Below, piece after piece: positions 57,921 through 64,000 of a stretch of DNA of 64,000 bases (position 1 is the stretch's first letter; the number at the start of each line of letters is the position of its first letter). The stretch covers positions 23,681,001 to 23,745,000 of the forward strand of contig JALGPY010000003.1 in the NCBI GenBank assembly GCA_023055425.1, written 5' to 3'. The stretch comes from Linanthus parryae. Lineage: Eukaryota > Streptophyta > Magnoliopsida > Ericales > Polemoniaceae. The notes under the pieces were generated by a model. The model worked only from the letters and a program-made list of their open reading frames with translations. It did no database searches and was not told the DNA's origin. The position numbers were made by a program, and so were the translations under genes.

Positions 57921-59817
57921 TGACGCGGATTACTAGCGCGTATTGTGCAAGTGCACGGTCAAGTAGTAAAAGTGAAGTATTTTTAGGACTCCGGGTTGTC
58001 GAACCCTCGAGGAAAATCTCGCAACAAGTTTATAATTACTAAAATAGCGCAGTTCATTGAGTAACCGGAGTAAAAAGTGTGTGAACTGTGGTGTTGCCAC
58101 CCCCAAACAAGTGGCTGTAATAAAGTCAGAAATAAATAATAAACTGGAATTAAGAAGAATTCTTAATCAATAAATGGAGAGGACTAGGCAATCTCGTTGA
58201 TCACCTAGGGTTGTAAACTATTTCCGAATTATCCGAGCAACACGTTAACTATATTCTAACTAAGCCGGGTAACAGCGCTGACTATCTCCTATCGGTCTCA
58301 AGCCATTCTACTTCACGGTAGACTATAATCTCCTATCGGTCTCTTGTGTCTACCGGTCCGTTCTAGTAGGCTAACGACATGCACGACAACGGGTCCTGTC
58401 GGTCCACCGTTGCACGAAACAGTCGAATCTCACCTACCGAATCTACCCACACCTGGCCAATCCTAACACGTCTCTTCTCAGTCTCAGTGATACGGGATTG
58501 ATGTTCAAGTCTCATCCTAGTTAGTTAGAATCACTATCGTGCATTCACTAACTAAGCAGTGTTTCCGGTTAGCTACTCCATTAACACTGAGTATTAAGCA
58601 CAATACATGAACAATTGAATTAAAATAAGCTAACTTTAAGCATGAATCGACTATTGAATGAAACCCTAGTTCTTGATACCTAGTTTATCTCCTAATAGTG
58701 TCACTAAATTAGGATTACTAACATAAACAAGAAACTGGAATTGATTCAAAAGAAGAAATCAAGAAATCATGAAGCAAATATCAAATCCGGAAAATATTCA
58801 TCGTTTACATGAACCCTAGGCTCTCAAATCGAGATGCCTAGCAAAAGTGTTTAGCTACTCATAGTTAAATAATCAATACTCATGAGTTTCTCCATTAAAA
58901 TTGACTAAGAAGAGTAGAAGAAATCAAACACAAAGAAGCTCCAATGGTGAAGCTTTGATCTTCGTCTTCGTTCGTCTCTCTCTTCTCTTTCTCCTCCGTT
59001 GATGGCCTTTTTTCTTTCTCACGTCTCTCTTTCTCTTAATATAGGGTGTATTAATTAATCATCAAACAATATTAATTAATAACCCTAATGCCTCTTTTTT
59101 TTTTCCCGTGCGTGCGCTGATCCGGCCTTCAGATTGCACGATCACCTTATCCTGATCGTGCGATCTGCTGTTATACGAGCTTCTATTCTTCTGTCTGATC
59201 GTGGGATCACCAAATCTGGTCCTGCGATCTGCTGTTGATCGTAGTATCAACTTGTGATCCTACATTCCAGTGAGTTTTCTTTTTTTTCTCTACAAACTTC
59301 GCGCCCAACTGATCGTGCGATCACATATTGTGATCCTGCGATCTGCTTCTGATCCTAGGATCAACTTTTGATCCTACACTTCAGTGGGTTTTCTTCTTTT
59401 TTCTTCCTCTGAATTTTTTCTAAGTCTTCTCTTCTATTCTTCATTGGGGTGTTAAGTGACATTATCCAAACTTTCTAAAATGACACTTTGACCCCCTTTT
59501 TGCCATCTTTGTCCTCTTTTCTTCAAATTTCTTTCTCTCCCAAGCTTCCGCATATGTTCCGAAGTTCGTTTTCCTCCTCCTCTTGATCCATGAGCTCCAT
59601 TTTCTATCCAACACAACACGAAAACACCCCGTGCGATCAAAAGTGACAAAATAAATGTAAGTAATGTGAAAAACGCCCAGATTAACAATTTATCACTCAA
59701 AGCTACACTTATCCAATTTCCTCAAGTTCATAGTGTATTTCTAATATATTCAACCCGGAAACTACACAAAACGGTACACAAACGCAGAAGAAATATAACT
59801 CTTATATAGAGTCATCA
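57921..59817. repeat. LTR of element C (right copy)
   Basis: Matches 51073-52968 along its length. On the minus strand this is the 5' LTR, next to the PBS. The GATC-word cluster is at 59114-59370. Confidence 0.92.
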
Positions 59818-62800
59818 ACAACCGCGTCATACCATGCAACTTCGAGATGAGATTTCTTCACTACATACAAAGCTGGAGACTTCGGCACTGTGAAGATGGG
59901 AAACACGAGTACCTCGGATATTGCAGGGATTGGAGATATTCGCATGAAAACCAATGTTGGGTGCAATATGGTGTTGAAATTTGTACGTCATATTCCTGAT
60001 TTGCGACTGAACCTACTCTCTGATATTGCTCTAGATCGCCAAGGATATGAAAACTACTTTGGTAGTGGTAAGTGGAAGGTGGCCAAGGGATCAATGGTCG
60101 TGGTTAGAGGAGAAGCTTGTTGCACACTCTACAAGACTCATGTGAAGGTACTTTGTGATAGCCTGAATGCAGTTGAGGATGCAGCATCACCAAACTTGTG
60201 GCACAAGAGGCTTGCTCACATGAGTGATAATGGATTGAAGATTCTGGCGAGGAAGTCTCTAATTCCTTTTGCCAAAGGTACACTGCTGAATCCTTGTGAT
60301 TGTTGTTTGTTTGGAAAACATCACATGATTACGTTTAGTTCCTCTAGAAAAAGAAAGTCAAATATACTGGAGTTAGTGCACTCTCATGCGTGTGGTCCCG
60401 TAGTGGTGGAGTCTATTGGAGGTCGCAGATATTTTGTGACCTTCACTGACGATGCTTCACGTAAGGTGTGGGTGTATTTCCTGAAGACTAAAGATGAGGT
60501 ATTTGAGTACTTCAAGAAGTTTCATGCCATGGTTGAAAGAGAGACAAGCAATCCTTTGAAGCGTCTACGAACATACAATGGTGGTGAATATACTTCAAAG
60601 GAGTTCGAAGCCTATTGTGATGCCCACGATATTCGGCATGAGATGACGGTTCCAGGTACCCCACAACACAACCGTGTTGCCGAGAGGATGAACCGGACTA
60701 TTGTTGAGAGAGTCCGATGTATGCTCAAAATAGCAAAGCTTCCAAAGTCATTCAAGGGTGAAGCAATTCGTACCGCCAGTTATGTGATTAACAGGTCTCC
60801 ATCTGCTCCTTTGGGTTTTGAGATTCCAGATAAGGTATGGCACGGTAGAGACGTTTCATACTCTCATCTGAAGGTGTTTGGCTGCAAGGCGTTCGCGCAT
60901 ATACCCAAGGACAAATGACTGAAGCTTGATGACAAAGCCAATCCATGTGTTTTTGTGGGCTATGGAGATGCGGAGTCTACATGTTATGGGACCCAGTTAA
61001 TAAGAAGCTTATGATAAGCAGGGATGTGGTTTTCTATGAAAACCAGACTATTTAAGATATTGAGATGTCTTCAAAGTCGAAGGAAGTTGTTGTTCCCGAT
61101 CGAAGGATGTTGTTGTTCCCGATCTCAGTCCAGATACCTCCCTGAGTGCCACGGGTGGAGAAGAGATGCCTTGAGATGTTCCAGAGATAGAGATTCCAGA
61201 TATGGAAGATGACGATGACAATGAAGATTCCGATGAAGAGGGTGTTGAGCAGGCGGAGCCGGCCCCTCCACCACAGAACGAAGGACCTCAGCTGAGAAGA
61301 TCCGCCAGGAATCCGCAACCATCAGTCAGGTACCCATCGTCTGAGTATATTTTAGTTACTGATGAGGGGGAGCCAGAAAGTTTCCGGGAGGCACAAACTC
61401 ATAATGATAATTCCAGTTGGATGAAGGCTATGAAAGAAGAGATGAATTCCTTGCATAAGAATGATATTTATGAGTTAGTAAAGCTACCGAAGGGAAAAAA
61501 AAGCACTGAAGAATAAGTGGGTGTTCTAGCTCAAGAAGGATAATGATGGGAAGCTAGTGAAGTACAAGGCTCGATTGGTGGTCAAAGGATTCGGCCAAAA
61601 TAAAGGTATTGAATTTGATGAGATCTTTTCGCCAGTTGTTAAGATGACCTCAATTCGAGTCGCTTTAGGGCTAGTAGCTAGCATGGACCTCGAGCTTGAA
61701 CAACTTGATCCGAAGACTGCCTTTCTCCATGGTGACTTGGAGGAAGAGATCTACATGGAGCAGCCTGAAGGATTTGAAGTAAAGGGGAAGGAGAACATGG
61801 TTTTCAAACTAAAGAAGAGTCTATATGGCCTTAAGCAAGGTCCAGGACAATGGTACAAGAAGTTCGACTCATTCATGATGAGTCATGGGTACAAGAGAAC
61901 ACAGGCAGACTAGTGTGTTTACATAAGAAGATTCTCCGATGGTGAATTCATCATGTTATTGCTGTATGTGGATGACATGTGGTTATCGGTAAGAGCTCAG
62001 AGATGATTGGCAAGCTGAAGAAGGAGTTATTCAAGTCTTTCCACATGAAGGAATTAGTTTCCGCTCAACATATATTGGGCATGAAGATTGTTCGTGACAG
62101 GAAAGCAGGGAAGCTTTGGTGGTTGCAAGAGAAGTACGTTGAACGGGTGATCGACAAGTTCAACATGAAATGTGCTAAGCCTACTAGCACTCCACTTGCC
62201 AGTCACTTTAATTTGAGTAAGAGATCATGTCCCTCTAGCGATGCAACTAGAGATGGTATGGAAGCTATTCCCTACTCCTCTGCAGTAGGAAGTTTGATGT
62301 ATGCTATGGTTTGCACCCGGCCAGACATTGCTCATGCCGTTGGGGTAGTTTGAAGGTTTCTCTCTAACCCTGGAAGAGAACATTGGGAAGCAGTCAAGTG
62401 GATTCTGAGGTATTTGAAGAGGACTTCCAATTGGTGCTTGTGCTTTGGTGGTTCTAAACTAGTCTTGGAAGGGTTTACAGACGCCGATATGGCAGGCGAC
62501 CTCGATAGTCAAAAGAGCACTTCCGGATACTTGTTTACTTTTGTAGGGGGAGCTGTATCATGGCAGTCCAAACTGAAAAAAATGTGTTGCTCTATCAACC
62601 ACTGATGCTGAGTACATTGCTGCAGCGGAAGCTGGCAAATAGATTTATGGTTGAAGCGATGTCTCCAAGAGATGGGTTTGAAACAATACGTGTACGTGGT
62701 TAATTGTGATAGTCAAAGCGCTTTGGACTTGAGCAAGAATTCCATGTACCATTCTCGCACAAAGCACATTGATGTTCGCTATCATTGGATACGCGAAGTG

Positions 62801-62929
62801 ATAGAGAGGAATTTGATGCAACTCAAGAAAATTCACACTGATCAGAATCCGTCCGACATGCTAACGAAGGTGGTGACCAGGTGCAAGTTTGAGTTCTGCA
62901 GAGGCAGGGCTGGGATGGACTCCGAGTGA
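59818..62929 (+). pseudogene. Element B protease-integrase-RT-RNase H, degenerate
   Basis: After the C insertion the reading gives GAG-pre-integrase (LWHKRLAHMS, CDCCLFGKHH) and the integrase core (TDDASRKVWVYF, RTYNGGEYTSKEF with Asp changed to Tyr at the second catalytic position, GTPQHNRVAERMNRT). A TGA follows at 60916. RT appears in 61380-61913 (SWMKAMKEEM, YKARLVVKGFGQ, DPKTAFLHGDLEEEIYM, LKKSLYGLKQ) with a stop after KKSTEE and another at 61911. The catalytic LLLYVDDM lies near 61955-61980 and a frameshift follows directly. RNase H runs 62300-62929 (GSLMYAMVCTRPDIAHAVG, DADMAGDLDSQKSTSGY, QSALDLSKNSMYHSRTKHIDVRYHWIRE) with further breaks. Confidence 0.9.
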
Positions 62930-62978
62930 GGAGTCGTAGTAGAATTCCCTCCTCTAGGTTGGCTTGGAGGGGGATATT

Positions 62979-63180
62979 TGTTGGGTCCAAGCCCATTAGT
63001 TAATTGGCCCATGTGTGTGGTGTAACCAAGTCATGGGATATTAGCTCATGTCATTAGGCGGTGATGGAGTGGTTGACTTTAGTCAGCATGTACTTGCTTT
63101 GGCAGCAAGAATTGCATTACCAAAAACAAAGAAGGTAATGTCTTGTTAAGAATTCCACCGCCACACACTGTTGCCTATAA
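62979..63180 (+). repeat. Truncated 3' LTR of element B
   Basis: Matches the first 202 bp of the 5' LTR and stops at GCCTATAA, after which inverted family-A sequence begins. The remaining 500 bp of the LTR and the right target duplication are missing. Confidence 0.9.
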
Positions 63181-63695
63181 GCTGATTATGTCCACGTCAC
63201 TCCATAGGGGATCATTAGGGGCTCCAGTTGGAGGATCAATGTGATCCGAGATGCCAAAGGAGTGGGTCTGCAGACGGAAGAAAGTAGCCCACTGATCATA
63301 CTGAATTTTTCGATTGTCCAGTATGAACCGGACCCGTTTCTCGATATTGGTGACCGAAAAAACTGGGTGAAGAGGCTCCTTGTGGTTCCCGGAGGCGGGG
63401 GGAATCACCGCAGGTGGGGGAATCATCGTTAGAGAGAGTAGACATGTTGAGCAGTGGTAAGGGGGGGGGGGTGTCGGACTGAGAGTGCGACAGGAAGGCT
63501 AGTGTTTTCGTCAATCAGAGAGAACGACAAACAGAGGAAGCAAGGGCTGGCGTCGAACGAGCACGGACAAAACTCACTATCGAGCACCACGGACGACTGT
63601 GAGAGGCGTCGTCGGCGTTGGGGGTGGGCGGGCTGTTTGTGGCATGAGGCCAGCGGTGGGAAGACCAAGAGACTAGGGTTTCGTTAGCTTAGAAC
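63181..63695 (-). mobile_element. Inverted 5' fragment of a second copia family-A copy
   Basis: On the minus strand the sequence starts at AGGTTCTAAGCT (63695), repeats the family-A leader and gag start (MSTLSNDDSPTCGD) and continues into gag (NIEKRVRFILDNRKIQYDQW, LQTHSFGISDHIDPP, SDVDIISL). It differs from 49122-49419 at roughly one residue in seven, so it is a separate copy, not a recent duplication. Its downstream end abuts the cut 3' LTR of element B, and its upstream end abuts forward family-A-type pol. Confidence 0.75.
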
Positions 63696-64000
63696 CTTCG
63701 AATGGGAGCTATTTTTCTGAGGAGAAACAGTTCGGGTGATCTTTATCCATTCCAGTCTGCATTGCCTACGTCTTCCAATGTGTCTCTTGCCGCCCTCCCT
63801 GCTCCAGTCTGGCACAATCGCCTTGGTCATCTTGGACGTCTAGTTTTAGATTCTCTTAGTCGTAGTCACTTGATTTTGTGTAATATGGATATCTTAGACA
63901 ATCTTTGTCATGCTTTTTAAGTTAGTAAACACGTACATTTGCCGTTTTCTCCATCTTTGTCGTCTACAGTTGCTCTTTTTGACATTATTCATAGTGATTT
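63696..64000 (+). pseudogene. Copia GAG-pre-integrase/integrase start, runs off the window
   Basis: The plus-strand reading has FLRRNSSGDLYPF, VWHNRLGHLGRLVLDSL, a stop after CHAF, then KHVHLPFSPS and ALFDIIHSD. These are the zinc-site region and the first catalytic Asp segment of a copia integrase. It is probably the pol of the family-A element whose 5' end is at 48972. The TAA after CHAF (expected to continue as the zinc-site spacer) suggests it is inactive. Confidence 0.75.

Larger units (their letters stand above)
51073..59817 (-). mobile_element. Athila-like Ty3/gypsy element C, gag-protease only
   Basis: Direct LTRs of about 1.9 kb (51073-52968 and 57921-59817) differ at scattered sites, roughly 3 percent by eye. 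On the minus strand the LTR end is followed by the PBS TTTTTGGCGCCG (57918-57907), the form used by Athila/Tat elements. Next come gag and protease (57772-55480), the conserved post-pol words GCGCTGCTTGGGAGGCAACC (near 55355), 2.4 kb of non-coding sequence and a polypurine tract GTGTGGGGGGA (52982-52972) against the other LTR. RT, RNase H and integrase are absent. The target duplication is ACAGC/ACAAC (51068-51072 and 59818-59822, one change). It sits in the protease codons of element B. Confidence 0.9.
49420..63180 (+). mobile_element. Tnt1-like Ty1/copia element B (interrupted by element C)
   Basis: The 5' LTR is 49420-50119 (700 bp, TGTTGGGTC to GACCCAACA). The PBS TGGTATCAGAGCC is at 50124-50136, gag 50144-51072, then element C, then protease-integrase-RT-RNase H in 59818-62929, a purine tract CTTGGAGGGGG (62963-62973) and a 3' LTR at 62979-63180. 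The 3' LTR keeps only its first 202 bp and ends inside the TATA box. The shared LTR part differs at about 6 of 202 positions. Pol has several stops and frameshifts, so B is inactive. Confidence 0.9.

Overview
This window looks like nuclear DNA of a eudicot plant. It is AT-rich, has no operon-like layout, holds spliced F-box genes, and is crowded with plant retrotransposons (Ty1/copia, Ty3/gypsy), Mutator-like and hAT-like elements, foldback elements and long homopolymer runs. I cannot name the species from sequence alone. No tRNA, rRNA or CRISPR array was recognised.

The left two thirds (about 2.6-43.1 kb) is a tandem array of a segmentally duplicated unit. Each unit carries an F-box gene of the CPR1/CPR30-like type (F-box plus F-box-associated domain), mostly on the minus strand, followed by shared non-genic blocks that I label X, Z, W and Y. 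Three copies look potentially functional (2660-4387, 14140-15932, 23778-25351). One is a C-terminal fragment (36050-36388), one is an inverted, frameshifted copy (38931-40089, first exon stranded at 42857-43075), and one is a scrap (about 48890-48960). All three good genes share a short upstream exon in matching splice phase, which adds a basic, charged N-terminal extension before the F-box.

The array has been invaded repeatedly, and the paralogous units act as empty-site controls. The invaders include a GATC-rich element (13427-13997), two long-TIR Mutator-like elements (16250-17424 and 44282-45749), a truncated copia element without reverse transcriptase (25873-28814), two hAT-like elements (36549-36975 and 43510-44233), and a very young non-autonomous LTR element (32488-35754). 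The last has identical 204-bp LTRs, and its non-coding interior is an array of about twenty short hairpins sharing a CTGAA/CAGAA loop. Two related small gypsy-like LTR elements (37156-38861 and 40772-42818) flank a 1.9-kb segment whose target-site duplications are swapped. This records a recent inversion whose breakpoints lie exactly at the LTR ends.

The right third (48.9-64 kb) is a three-level nest. A copia element (family A, from about 48972) was hit by a Tnt1-like copia element (B, 49420-63180). B was in turn hit, inside its protease active-site codons, by an Athila-like gypsy element (C, 51073-59817) that has gag and protease but no reverse transcriptase or integrase. The 3' LTR of B is cut off at its TATA box and joined to an inverted piece of a second family-A copy; forward family-A integrase sequence then runs off the window end.

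The two most notable observations are the hairpin array inside the young LTR element and the inversion bounded by the two small LTR elements.
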